Below are positions 50,564-63,170 of a stretch of 64,000 nt of DNA, piece by piece (position 1 is the stretch's first letter; each line of letters opens with the position of its first letter). The DNA is taken from positions 49,933,751-49,997,750 of the forward strand of contig CM035233.1 of assembly GCA_020226215.1 (NCBI GenBank), written 5' to 3'. The notes beneath the pieces are model-generated. The model ran no database searches. It was not told the origin of the DNA and saw only the letters and a program-made list of their open reading frames with translations. The DNA comes from Sindora glabra. Lineage: Eukaryota > Streptophyta > Magnoliopsida > Fabales > Fabaceae. Made by a program: the position numbers and the translations under genes.

Positions 50564-51065
50564 TCACAGAATGTTTTTCTAGGTAACCAAAAGATAAAAA
50601 AAATTAACAATAATGCCATATAACGACATAGAAGGAAAAGACGATTCCAAGGTGGACTTAGCATCAACCATAGCAATAATACAGAGGCCAATAACGAAGC
50701 ATTTTACTATAGTAATGCAATGGTTTTCGACCAAAAAAAAATTCAAAAATAGAGAAAAAAATAACTCTATTCTATACTGTATTATAAATAGAAAAACCAA
50801 ATAAATAAAAATAACATTTAAATTGAAACAACGTCATTTGTGATATTCATATATTCATAAGAATAGGAGATCGTAATTTTCTAATTAAACAATTATTTAA
50901 AAAATAACTATATAAATAATATATTAAATAAAACTATTCAATAAAATAAATGATAATTTTAGCCAATTTAATAATAATTAAGAAATTGAAATAAATGATA
51001 ATAATAATCTAAAATATAGATCACACAAAGAGAATATGTATTTTAATTCTCAATTTATTGTAAGT
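50564..51065. other. Right part of the copia 5' leader
   Basis: Non-coding sequence between the hAT target duplication and the copia primer-binding site. It ends with AGATCACACAAAGAGAATAT. The pair of short open frames at 50.58-50.80 kb are mirror images in AT-rich DNA and not considered genes. Confidence 0.5.
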
Positions 51066-51066
51066 A

Positions 51067-51078
51067 GTTCTAATACTA
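51067..51078 (-). other. Copia primer-binding site (Met-tRNA type, decayed)
   Basis: The plus strand reads GTTCTAATACTA, matching 9 of 12 bases of the complement of the usual initiator-Met primer site (GCTCTGATACCA). All three differences are C-to-T or G-to-A transitions. It lies two bases from the right LTR, as expected for a minus-strand element. Confidence 0.75.
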
Positions 51079-51080
51079 AA

Positions 51081-51541
51081 TGTAAGTAAAAATTGTTCAT
51101 ATAAGATAAAATTTACATAGATTAAAAATATGAAATATATGATTTTAAAAATAAATAGCGTACTTGTATTAGTCATAATACAATATGAATTAATTAATGA
51201 ATAAAATGTTCGATCTTTCTCGCCTTCTCTACAAGTTTACAACTTAAAAGGCAACAAGATTCACAGAATGTTTAGGTTATGATTAAAGCATATAGTAGTT
51301 AAGGGAATCTAATCTGATTAAATAAAAAATCTTACTAGGCTCACTCATCAAAAGCCTAGTTAGTTAAAAGTCTATACTTGTTGCCAAACATACCAGCCTA
51401 CCAAGCATTTTAGTCCATAAAAGTGATTACAAAAATTGAACTAAAGAATTATAACTCTAAGGTCAGACTTAGCTCATTTTAAATAAAATAAAATAAAATA
51501 AAAGACCTAATGAATGGTAGTTCATTAAAAATATTTTTACA
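51081..51541 (-). repeat. Copia 5' LTR
   Basis: Partner of 33508-33963. It starts TGTAAGTAAAAATTG, ends ATATTTTTACA, and is followed by ACATT. Confidence 0.88.
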
Positions 51542-51546
51542 ACATT

Positions 51547-53420
51547 ACTTTTTCTTATAAGTTTCCTAACTTTTATACAAAAGATAAAAGTAGGCATCTC
51601 AAATCTCTTATCACCTTGAAAGACTCATGCTACTTCTCCTTTTGATTGGTAGGTTACTATCTTATTATGGCAATCTACACAATTATGATAATTAGATAGC
51701 CAATCCATTCTTATAATATCATCATAATTTATCATGTCAAAAATTACAAAATTTATTATCAATAAGTAGTCATCAATCTAAATTTCACATTTATTGATCT
51801 CTTAAGTAACCATCATAGCATTTCTTATAAGAGTTGTAACCACTAATTCTTCTTCTAATTCTACTTTAGGTTTCAAAATTGTAGCTACTAAACTTCTAAG
51901 TAAAAAAGAATAGGTAATGTTATGATTAAATAACACTCTTGCTAGAAGATTTTCATCTAGTAAGGTATTTGTCACCATTACATTATAAAATTAAGCCTCT
52001 TAATATGTTATAGTATAAACTCAACCTTAAGATCGTATTGCATTATTCCTTCTATTCCTCTTTATGCTTTAGCTAAGTATTGTTAGTGATCTAATAGAAA
52101 TTGCATTTTGAGTAATTTGCTTGCTTAGTGTTATAATATTATTCCTATGTTTGAGGAGTTATATAGTCTCAAGCTCTATAGCTAAATTATCCACATTTAA
52201 AATAAAATGTAAGTTCATGTCAATAGGGTCCCAAATGATTAAATTTGCATTGATTATAATAGGTGTTAAATAAGCTTGACTAGGAGTTATCATAGTGAAT
52301 TCTAATCTAAAGTTTGAGTTGGTATCCTAAAAAGTCTTTTACCCTTGAAACCTCTATTTATCATGTTGTTCACTTGCTTCTATCATTAATACATTCCATA
52401 TAATGGTAGCTTTTTCTATTCTTGTATTACTCCTTCCTTCAAACCTCATTTGCTTTTATCCAAAGATTGTTTCTCTTTGTCACCCTTCCTTTGAATGTAA
52501 TTATGATCATATAGCTTGGTTTAAAGCTTGTTGGTAAGTAGTATCATTAGAAATATTAACTAATCAAATAAATAATCACATACTCTATTCACGAACCTCT
52601 CCACCTTTAGTTTTTTAATTAATACAAGATGTCTAGCATAATAGGAAAGTTGTATAAATTAAGCATCATATTATGGGACCGTCATCTTTTCTTAAGTTAC
52701 TTGTTCAAACTCTCAAGCTTTAACTTCTCTAACACTTTATGATAAAAATCAATCCACTAATTTAGCTTGGAATTATTCTTAAATAATTAGAATTGTAATT
52801 GCAATTCTATATTCTATGTTTTGGGTACACCAATAATGTGCTACATTATTAAGCTGATAGCTGACTAATTCTATAACCATGGTGTCATTACATCCTAACA
52901 TTATATAGATTCTTTCTATCCAATCAAGAAACTGGAATTAATGAACCATGAGATTAATGTTATCATACCTTAAGAGTTTCAATTTTAGAAATTAATAAAT
53001 AGCTTGAAGCTTATCTTTAAAAGGTACAAAAGGAAGTTATAACTATCTATCCTCTTCCCTCTTTGGGTTTGGATTCCCTAAGTTTTGATTACCATTTTAG
53101 CTATTTTTTCTAAGGTTTATTGCAAGGTAATTACCCAAGCTGGTGTTTTTAGTTGCCTATGTTCACTATCTTTATTCTCATCTCTATTTCTTACAATCGA
53201 TATTTTAAATTCTTCATGTTCAAACACTTTAGAATATGCCCTAGTGTGCCTTCTTCTTCTAGTCAAAACCTCTAAGGTAACTTAAGTTAGTAAACAAAAT
53301 TTCTTATTAAATAAAAGATACTTGCCATCCCTTATACTCTTATTATTTTCATTACTAATTGTTAATTTATACCAATTCCACTTTTACCTCAAGCAAAATT
53401 TTTCTATAATTTCCTAGACC
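51547..53420 (-). pseudogene. Ty3/gypsy gag and protease remnant
   Basis: The minus strand at about 51.71-51.56 kb reads RMDWLSNYHNCVDCHNKIV, then FQGDKRF and KVRKLIRK. This is the gypsy protease-to-RT linker (normally G-MDWLS-x-YHA-VDC). Gag-like pieces are spread to 53.4 kb but too eroded to delimit. Read across the copia insertion, it continues directly into the reverse-transcriptase start at 33500, so the two halves belong to one element. Confidence 0.75.
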
Positions 53421-53422
53421 AT

Positions 53423-53435
53423 GCTTTCATACTAA
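53423..53435 (-). other. Gypsy primer-binding site (Met-tRNA type, decayed)
   Basis: The plus strand reads GCTTTCATACTAA next to the LTR start TATAAAGACC. It matches 9 of 12 bases of the complementary Met-tRNA site GCTCTGATACCA. Confidence 0.7.
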
Positions 53436-53438
53436 TTC

Positions 53439-54725
53439 TATAAAGACCTATTCGCTAGTCCATCATAATTGGCGTGAAGACATCTTACAAACATCTTTAC
53501 TAACTTTTATCTTTTTTTTTTCTAAAACTCTTGATGTTTTTATAAATACAAAACTCCTAGATGACTTTTGACTAGTAATTTTTTTATAATAATACTTTTG
53601 AAAACTTTAATATTCTATAAGTAATCAAAATACGAAGGTATGCTATTGAAATTTGAGAAATGTAGTTGAAAAACCATATAAGCAACTATACTTTCTAAAA
53701 ATATTTTCTATAAAACATTATAGTGGATGAAAAGCTCACAAAGGCATTATTTTATAGAAAACTCATGAGATTTTATTTTTCTAATCCAAATTGATTCAAT
53801 ACTGAAAATATTTATAAAGTCAGAAGTAAAAAATCTTTTTCTTGAAAAATGTGAGAGTAAGAACAAATGATATATAGAATTTTATTTTTAAAATGAAAGA
53901 AAACTAGTATCATGAAGTTTTTACTTATTTCTTAAGAAAAACAATAAGCTTGGATCATTTGGAGGAAGATATTACTGATTTTTAGAATCTTTTGAATAGA
54001 TAGTTTTGATGAAATAAATTTATAATAAAACTTAAAAGGAACATAGATGATGGATTTTTCTAAGAATTAATCTTACTATAAATAGATACAATGGAGTGGG
54101 ATCAAGTTAGTAACAACTAAAAAAAAATTAAGGACAATTATTTCAAATCTGATTATTATTTTTAAAGAATAGAATCATGATTTACAAAAAATAACTCCTT
54201 TAATTTTTTTTCTTTTGAAAGATACTCCTAAAAAAATTAGCAATCTTCAAAGAATTTTATAACAACAAATTAAGGGAGTTTTCTAAAAATCTAGCATTTT
54301 TTATATAAAATTCTTTCCTTACTTCATGTGGTATATAAAAATATTTTTTATTGTTCATAAAAATATAATAGTGTCAAAATTAAAAAATGTAATCTTTTAT
54401 GAAATAACTAGTAAGAGAAATCTTGTGTGAAATTTAAAAATGACCAAAGAATAAGAAGCTAAATTGTTACAAGCCATTTTACCATAATTAGTGTGAAACC
54501 CATTAATTGATTCCATTAGCCTTTATAACTGACAATGCAAACCTTATACTAATAGAAGTACATTGACTTCTATATACCATAAGATGCAATAATAAAGCTA
54601 AAGACAAATGGTCAAAGTCCTTTTTGTTTTTATATGCCTTAGTTGGGCACCTACATTAAGACATAGACCTAATACTTAACTAATATATTCTAATACTAAG
54701 TTATATAATGAATGATAAGTAGAAT
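53439..54725 (-). repeat. Ty3/gypsy 5' LTR (right copy)
   Basis: Pairs with 27131-28410. The inner edge is fixed by the primer site; the first kilobase aligns well and the rest weakly. The outer end is not found. Candidates lie between 54.7 and 56.8 kb. Confidence 0.7.
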
Positions 54726-55302
54726 AATATACACCATATTTGCTATAATGTAATTCACAAAGACATTTTTCTAACTGTCAAAATTTCAAATCGTAGTGCC
54801 TTAGACTTCTTTGGGTCAATAACTTAACTTGATGATTTAAGTTAAAGTTAAAATATTTAGAATAAAATAAAGAATAAGTTATATAAACTCAATGAGTATA
54901 TATCTATCTAAACCAAAGTTCAAATAATAAAATGCAATTTGTAATTAAATTACTTAATAATTGAAAATAATCACATTAGATTGCTTGCTTACTTTTATTG
55001 GTAAAATGCTTATTTAATTAAACATTTCTCTTACACACTTTACTCAAACTAGCATTAACAAACATAGAGAAAAAAAAACCTTATGAGTTCTTATAATCAT
55101 ACAACATACAACTAATAATTTCATTATGAATATAAATGAAACTATTAAGGTATACAAATAGGTGTAAAACTCCCAAAAATTAAACACACATAAGTAATGG
55201 CTATTAAGATTTTCATATATATATATATATATATATACTTTCAATTTAATATCATAATTGTAGCTACAATTCACCATTCCAATCACAACTATGAAGATTC
55301 AT

Positions 55303-55380
<78 letters not shown>

Positions 55381-57180
55381 GTAATTTAACCTTCTTATGA
55401 CTCTCAATCAACTTTTTTCCTTCAAGGCCACCTTTATTCATTTACAGATAAATTTCTAGATTCAATACCAATCATAATATCGTATCCACTCCCCTGTCTC
55501 GAACATTATTCATGCCCAATAACATTATTTCACAACATAGCACAAATCATAACTTATTCATATAGCTTAACTCATAATGTAATTATAAATGAATACAATC
55601 AAGCAATATTATCACATCTTTTATGTGTGACTACAAATTAACTATTCCATAGCAATTTGCCAATTTGTATAAACATTGCTATAAGTTACATAATAACAAG
55701 AAATTAATTAAAATTACCATTATTTAAATACAAGCATATAATTATCTACAATTACATTTGTATAATAACATATAAATATAGATTTATGTCTTGTGCTTGT
55801 TTAATAGAAAGAAAAATAAAGATTTAGCAAAGTATTAGTTTGAAATAAGATGTTCATCTATAATCATGGTTTATCAACACTATCATTATAAATATTAAAG
55901 ATTAACTAATTCTTAAAGTTTAAGCTCCTATACATTACAAATTAACATTCACACTTGCCTCAATAACAAATATATATGTATATATATAGTATACAATCCA
56001 CAAATGCCATGAACAGAAATATATGAAGTTATTATAAGTAGAAGATTTGGGTAGATATAAACTCACCTTAAATTGTTATCATTTCTCCATGGATTCTAGA
56101 ATGATAAAATTATAAATATGATGATAATAATGATTTTTATTTGAAAACTTTTCTATTCTAAGCTTAAGTTATGTTATTCTATTACTTTAAAACATCAAAT
56201 TCTGATTTTCCTAAAGCAAGCTCAAGAAATCAAAACTAAATCTAACTTTTACAAGATAAAATATAAAAGTTTTAAGGTTTAAAGGTACTCACCTACACTC
56301 ATGGAAACTTTCCTAAGCTCTGTTGGTAGAGGAAGGGTTGAAGTTGCTAGAAAAAAATGAGAAAAAGTGGTATTACTATTAAGATAAAGTCACGATTCAT
56401 ATCTCACTTCTACCCAACGAATAGCCATAAGCCAAACTCATATGCACACATGGAAAGAGGAATAAACAATGACATCAGTGGTTAGATAGCTAAAGAAGTG
56501 ATGGTTACAGTGAAAAGACATTGAAGAAGAGAAAAAATGAGAAAGAAGGAAGGAATGTCAAGATTGAAAAGGAGAAGGCTGAGAGAGAAAATAAAAATGG
56601 GGCAGCTATGGGTTGTGATTTCATACTCTCCAGTTGCACACTAACCACTTTACACATACATTACAATCCTTCATCTTTAACATTAATCCTATCTTACTTA
56701 ATCTTAACCCAATATTTCAACAAAGTTATTTCATAATACTCACAACTACCAAGTATTCTCATCTTTGTGAGAAAATTACCTTTTTTATTTTTAATTTTTA
56801 AAATAAAACTTTAGTTAAACAAATTTATATATAATATTACTATAAATAATGATAAAATTCCTAAATTTTATCATAAGATAAAATAGATAACATCTAAACA
56901 ATGAAATATACCAATAATTAATTTCTCTATTCAAAATTTATTTAAACAAGAAAAATTAAATAACATAATCATTTCTTATAAAGCATAATAAATAACACTT
57001 CAAATAAAAATATACACATATAATTAATTTTAATTATTTAAAAATTTAATTACACAAAAAAGTATTAAGTAGTACAATTATTTAAAATAAATATTTCAAA
57101 ACTTAAAGAAAATAAAAAATTTTGTTAAAAAAATTTAAATATTAATCCAAACACTACATAAACTTGACCTAAAACAAGGT
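54726..57180. other. Outer LTR or AT-rich flank
   Basis: This may include the outer part of the gypsy LTR. No paired sequence was recognised at the left end of the nest. A (TA)n run is at about 55217-55239 and a long (TAA)n at 55308-55380. Short open frames are not supported. Confidence 0.35.
55308..55380. repeat. (TAA)24 microsatellite
   Basis: Seventy-three bases of perfect ATA/TAA repeat. Confidence 0.95.
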
Positions 57181-57399
57181 CGAAGTCACTTATCGTCATA
57201 TCATATTAGCTTGAATATTATTTTACTATACTGATTATATGAACACAAATATAAACTTTGAACAAAATCTTAACATTGACATCCACCTTCACTTAATATT
57301 TTGCACATTATATTTTGCTTTCATAACACATATTAACTTGATTAATGAAGACCTTTCCAAAACTCCACCTATGGCTTATTATTTCTCTATTTCACTAAC

Positions 57400-57640
57400 A
57401 TTGAAACCTTCTCTTTAGAATGATGTGACGAAAGGGAGCCAAATGATAATGATATTACAAATATACCCTTTAACACTATACTTACACACTATATAAAGAG
57501 GTACCCCTCATCATTCTATCTATGCAATTCTTTCTTATGCTTTCATGTTCTTCTACTCTTTATTAACTTAGGCATCAGAATACACTTGATAATGTCTCCA
57601 GCACCTTAAATGATTAACACATTCTTTATTTTGTAAGTCT
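57400..57640 (+). promoter_or_regulatory. LTR-like promoter relic
   Basis: An ACACTATATAAAGAGGTACC box is followed after about 80 bases by ACTTAGGCATCAGAATACAC and GTCTCCAGCACC. This spacing and the ACTTAGGCATC word resemble the R-U5 part of plant Tat-type gypsy LTRs known to me. No partner was found, so it could be an eroded solo LTR. Confidence 0.35.
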
Positions 57641-58019
57641 CTTTATACTAAAATTTTTAGGGTTTTGTCAAAACCTTTATGTTATACAATGTTTGATGCC
57701 ATAAGCATATTTATTGTTTACAAATCATATAAAACATTATGTACCATTTAAAAAAAATTCATATCCTTCAAATATATATTTTATTTACATGACATAAAAA
57801 TAAATGGAAAATGTAAATTATCAACTTCAATTTTAAGGTGATTAGATTTTACTCACACTTTCTTTAATAACTTAGATTCAATATTAGTAACTTGTTAACA
57901 GTTAGTATTTAACATTTTTGTCCACGGACTAGCAAAAAAATATTATTCATATGATTGATATATAATGCTTTTATACACATCTCGTACATTTATTGGCCAT
58001 TATCATTAATAAGAATTTT

Positions 58020-58292
58020 TAAGACAAAATTAACAATTTCGTTATTGAAATTATATGATATTGGAAAAATGATATTTAAATTATATAAAGTTACAATTTT
58101 ATTTTTGAATAATGATCTATATAGATAATTTCATCCCTCTACACAGATAATTTCATTATTGAATTATATGAAGGGATGGAATTATATATATGAACTATTA
58201 TTTAAGGATAGAATTGTAACTTTATATAATTCAAAAACAATTTTAGCAATGCTTTATAATTCTAAAGATGAAATTGTTAATTTTGTTAATAA
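58020..58292. repeat. Long imperfect foldback (MITE-like)
   Basis: The left arm (ACAAAATTAACAATTTCGTT ... ATTATATAAAGTTACAATTT ... ATAATGATCTATATA) is mirrored by the right arm (TATATGAACTATTATTTAAG ... AATTGTAACTTTATATAATT ... GAAATTGTTAATTTTGTTAA). Arms are about 130 bases and the centre is short. No clear target duplication; the flanks are too AT-rich to be sure. Confidence 0.7.
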
Positions 58293-59258
58293 TTTACATG
58301 TAAGAAATTTAATTGCACATTAAGATTACATGTAAAACATTTATATCTACAAAGTAGTATTATATAGAAAAAACTTAATTGTGGCATTATATTAATGTCA
58401 CATCATTATTTTTTTCTTTAAAAATTTTTTGTTTTCTTCCTTTGATGTTTAATATACATCTAAATCCCAGCCCCAAAATAAAAAAGCTCACTCTATTCTT
58501 TTTCTTTATCTTTTTTTTTCTTTTGTGGATTGACATTATGCATATTCAATATTACTCTAAAATGAATGTAAATAGGTGAAATGCATTTCCAAATTCATCC
58601 AAAAAGGCTAAATAGCCTTATTTCTCTCTATTTTCATTTTTTCCATCAAAGTAATCTCTTAGAAATTACTTGTGTTTTTGCTCATAGGATAAGGAAGCTA
58701 ATGAAGATTTCTAACAATATATAATATGTAGTATGATCCAATTCTTAAGAAATCACCTATGTCATATATAAAACATCAACTTAATTTTGGTTTATAAGCA
58801 AATAGTCCTTTCTTTATTTGATATATATATATATATATATGCAACTTCACCTCTTGAAGGGTCCCAATGATGGGAACTATTTAGCTCTTGATAAAGAAAA
58901 ATGAACTTAAAGTGATCGGAAAGGAGAAATTCAAAGAGAAACAAATAATAATACGGTATTAACTAATTATAGGGGTAGTAAAATGGATAGATATCCATGA
59001 ATCCATCCATTCCATTTACCTTTCGGTCAATTCAAATCTATTCATTATCTTTAATAAGGAAAATAAATGGGTGAAATATTATTAATTAACAAAAGGGTTA
59101 TTCATAATCTATCCATTTGATATTTATTATTTAAAAATTAAAATTTGAGATAGTTTTTATTTTTTTAAATGTAATCCATACATCTCGTATTTTTAAATAA
59201 TAAATATGGGATAGCTTTTTTGTAATAGTATATCATTTATAAGAATTTATTATAATAG
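58293..59258. other. AT-rich spacer
   Basis: No feature recognised apart from a (TA)n run at about 58821-58840. Confidence 0.4.
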
Positions 59259-60304
59259 TGTCATAGCTATTTTGTAGATTTTTAGTTAAATGCCTATATA
59301 AAAAATAAAAGCATCAAATTTAATAAAAAAATATGAGTCAATTAAAAATGCCTTCATTACTAAAAACTAGTCAGATATTTTTGTTATTGTATATGGAATA
59401 ACCAATTAGCCAAAAGAAAGTCTAAATTCATATAAAAAGGCATAAAGTGGCTTTATTCTTTTATCTTATCGAAAGCCAATCTTCGAAGGCCATTCTTTAT
59501 TACAAACTTTTGACTTGTATGTAAGCATTATATTTAGTTCGACTTAGCATCATTATGTGGTTCGGCTTGGCAAATGGTGTGGTTCAACTTAGCAAAGGGT
59601 TGATTCATTTAATTTGACTAAAATAGATATTAAAAGGTAGTTGAAATAAGTGGTTCCCCAAAGACCGTTATTGGCATTATTAGAAATGATTATGGACATG
59701 ATAAAAAAAAGGCAATTATAGATAGAACTTTAGGATAGGTGTATGTATTTTAAGAGGAAGTACTAGACATAAGTGATAGGAAATAGCTTTTACTGATTAT
59801 TTGATGTAACCATTTCATTCCAATGTGATATATAAATATATATTTATACAAGGAATAGGAGTTAAAAAGAAAGGATGATCATAATTCAACTAAATCAAAC
59901 ACATACTTTGCATTTATTCTAGCACTCTGTTGATCCTTTATTTGCAATTAATTATAATTAACTATTAGTAAATATTAGTGAGTGATCTCAGTTTGCAAAC
60001 TGTACCTTATTACACCTTTGATGTGCTATAGGTTATGATCCCTACAATAATAATAGGATTATATTTAATTGCCTTTTTTAGCTTATAAATTCATTTATCT
60101 TTATTATGAATCCTATATTGAAATCCTTATGCATTTGTACCCCTATTTGTACTTTACCCTAATTAACAATAAAGACTTATTATTCATTTACTTGATTATA
60201 TTGCTATTTCTTTATGATCAGAAAGGGGTCAAATTTCACTTGTTTGCTATGAGGATCCACTCTATAAAGGCTAAATTAATTACTACAATTTTTTGCCTAA
60301 AACA
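59259..60304 (+). repeat. 5' LTR of the non-autonomous element
   Basis: 1,046 bases. It matches the right LTR at TCGACTTAGCATCATTAT, TTTGACTAAAATAGATATTA and the end TTTTTGCCTAAAACA. Confidence 0.82.
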
Positions 60305-61750
60305 AATGGCATGCCTAGTGAGACACAGTTAAGGTATTAAAGTTTAATTCTTTTTTACTTTTAAAAAATGGTATTGTTTAAAAAAAATTTAAAAAAATCC
60401 TCTTCTAGTTTTCAAAATACTCCTCTAAATGAGGAGAAATTTGTGTTGAATGATGAAATGAAACTAACCAATGTTGACCATTTAACATGATCAAAATTGC
60501 TAAAATTAATAAGAAATTCTAAACATGGATAATAATAATTCGAAAAAATAATGATCCATGATCGATCTAAGAATAAAATCAAACTTGGCTAATATAAAGG
60601 CATAGAAGGCTTATGTCATATGATATGTCTTTACAAAATATTTGTCTAGATAGAAATGATCAAGATAGCAATGCTAGTCTCCAATTATTGATAATTTAGC
60701 CATATTTAAGCAATAGTTAAGTGAGAGGAACCATAATATGGTTTGTTTGATTTTGTAATGAATTATGAATATTATATGCCTTATGTTTGAAAAAATTACA
60801 AGAAATTAAGAAAGGATAAATTAAACATCAGAAAGAATAGAAATTTATTTCAGCGATCATGGTGAGGAAACAAAAATTAAAGCCAAATGTGATTATGCTA
60901 GTTAAGAGTCCCTAGAAGATTAGAGGATGAAAATAAAGTTTGGAATGTAAGAGATATAAACATTGAGAATGCTTACATGTAGCCGAACCAAAACCAAAAT
61001 TATCAAAGACTATATTAAAATTTGCAATTGCTAATATTGTTAAATTAGTTAGGAGGTTAAACTTCATATCCCAATTACCCAAGAGATTTTCTTGATTGGA
61101 TAAAACAAATAGAAATACCTCTAGTTTTCAAAATATCAAAATTTACAACATTTTTTAGTGATGATGATTAATCAACCATTTACAACTAAATGTAGGCAAA
61201 TTGCCAAAATTGAATATTTGAAAATGTGATATTTTCCACTTTTGCTAACACTAATAGCATTTTCTTGGTATTTAGGACTACTTTTTATTTTATTACACTT
61301 GTTGGCATAATTGAAATGTATATTCCACAATTAATTATATGGGGGGAAATGAGAATTGGTTTAGTTGAATGATATATTATAAAACAAAAATTAATGGAAT
61401 TAACTAAAAATTATTTGTATAGATTTCAACAAGTGCAGAATTGATATTTTAGAGATAGTTAAACTTGTTATAGCTAGATTTAATTTTTCTATAAAAAAAA
61501 TTAGTAAATTAACATGCTATGGATATGTCTTAATTAGTTGAAAAAGTTCAAAATTTAAATATTTGTTATAGGAAAAAATAATAAGAAATACCTTCATTGA
61601 AAAAGAAATTAAAAATGACATTCCTTCTTTTAGGGAGATTAGTAGCATAAAAAAAATACAAGACAATATTTGGTTAAGTGTGATAATTTGATTCCTTTTC
61701 AACCTTTTCAAAGTTGAAAGCTCTTCAAAAAAGTCAAATTAAGGGGCCTA
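60305..61750 (+). other. Internal region of the non-autonomous element
   Basis: It starts with the primer-site-like sequence at 60307 and ends with the purine tract at about 61736-61750. No coding frame is recognised; the AT-rich open frame at 61517-61711 (minus) has no motif. Confidence 0.6.
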
Positions 61751-63170
61751 TGTCATAGTTATTTTGCAAATTCAGAGCTAAATATCTATGTCAAAAATCA
61801 AAGCATTGAATTTATTCAAATAATACAAGTTAGCCAAAAATACCCTCATTGCCAAAAACTAGTGAAATATTTTTGTTAATGTATATGAAATAACTAATTA
61901 ACCAAAACAAAGTCTAAACAAATTTATATGGAAAGACATGAAGCACAATTATTCTTGCATCATGTCTCATGAGAAATAAGACAAAAATGGCTTCATTCTT
62001 TTACTTTACTGAAACTCAATCTCTGCATTTTATCAAAAGCTATTCTTCATTACAAACTTTCAACTTATATGTAAGCACTGTATTTGGGTCGACTTAGCAT
62101 CATTATATGGTTTAGCTTAGCAAATGGTGTGGTTTGGCTTTGCAAATGATCATTCACTTGATTTGACTAAAATAGATATTAAAGGGAATTTGAAACAAGT
62201 GGTCCCACTAAGATTGTTATTGGCATTGTTAAAGGTGGTTATGGATGTGATAAAGGAAGGCAGTTATAGGTAAAAGTTAAGGACATGCTTATGTATTTTA
62301 GGTAGCGTTTGGTTCATGAAATATTTTTAACATTCCCGGGAATGTAATATTTTACCGGGAATGTAATATTTTAAGGGAATATCACATTTTCATGTTTGAT
62401 TCAAGGTTTGAAAAAGAAATACTCTGAAATGTCACATTCTCGAAAAAATTTTTTACCTAACATTCTCCTAAAATATTCTCATTGGGGGAAGTGGGTATCT
62501 CATATTCCCATTAATTCAATTTTCAAGAATCACATTTTCAAAAATATACACATTCCTGAAAATGTAAGATCCCGTAAATCAAACGCCACCTTAAAGGGAA
62601 GTTACAAGACATAAGTAAGAGAAAACTACTTTTGTTGGTTATTTGAGGTAGCCATTTCATATATATATATATATATATATATAAGGTACAAAAGTTAAAA
62701 AGAAAGAGAGATCATCATTTAACTAAATCAAACATGCACTCTATGATTATTCTCTACTAGCATCTTTTACAATACTTCATTGTTTCTTTATTTGCAATTA
62801 ATTGTAATATACTATTAGTGAGTATGAGTGAATTATCTCAATTTTCAAACTACACCCTATTATGCCTTCGATATACTGAAGATTATGACCCTTACATTAA
62901 TAATAAGATTACATTTGATTTCCCATTTTAATTTATATACTCCCTCATCTTTATTATGAATTCCATATTAAAGTCCTTATGCATGGGCGCCTCTTCTTAT
63001 ATTTCACTTTAATTAATAATAAAGATTTACAGTTCATTTATTCTATTTTAATTTTACTTACTTTTACATTTTCTTATTTATGATTAAAAAGGGATTAAAT
63101 TTCGCTTGTTTACTATGAGGATTCATTCCACGACGATTGCACTGACTAGTGTAATTTTTGACCTAAAACA
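61751..63170 (+). repeat. 3' LTR of the non-autonomous element, with MITE
   Basis: 1,420 bases, longer than its partner mainly because of the 290-bp MITE at 62301-62590 and about 60 extra bases near 61.93-61.99 kb. Confidence 0.82.
62301..62590. mobile_element. Tourist-like MITE (PIF/Harbinger type)
   Basis: The left end is GGTAGCGTTTGGTTCATG and the reverse complement of the right end is GGTGGCGTTTGATTTACG, 14 of 18 matching. It is flanked by TTA on both sides (62298-62300 and 62591-62593). The interior has inverted ATTCCCGGGAATGT and related words. It is absent from the partner LTR, which shows it inserted after the retrotransposon. The plus-strand open frame across it is not a gene. Confidence 0.85.

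Larger units (their letters stand above)
33508..51541 (-). mobile_element. Ty1/copia retrotransposon, expanded by nested insertions
   Basis: It is bounded by LTRs of 456 and 461 bases (33508-33963 and 51081-51541), both starting TGTAAGTAA. Flanking 5-mers are ACATA (33503-33507) and ACATT (51542-51546), a target duplication with one difference. Pol and gag remnants lie on the minus strand between 34.66 and 38.85 kb, and a methionine-tRNA type primer site abuts the right LTR. A 10.6 kb hAT element occupies most of its leader. Removing it rejoins the gypsy protease to its reverse transcriptase, which confirms the boundaries. Confidence 0.88.
59259..63170 (+). mobile_element. Non-autonomous LTR retrotransposon
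   Basis: Direct repeats at 59259-60304 and 61751-63170 both start TGTCATAG and end CCTAAAACA. Flanking 5-mers are AATAG (59254-59258) and AACAG (63171-63175), with one difference. A primer-site-like TGGCATGCCTAGTGAGACA begins at 60307, resembling the TGGCGCCG-type sites of Tat/Athila-related gypsy elements. A purine tract (AAATTAAGGGGCC) precedes the right LTR. The internal region is only about 1.4 kb with no gag or pol frame, so it depended on another element to move. Confidence 0.82.
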
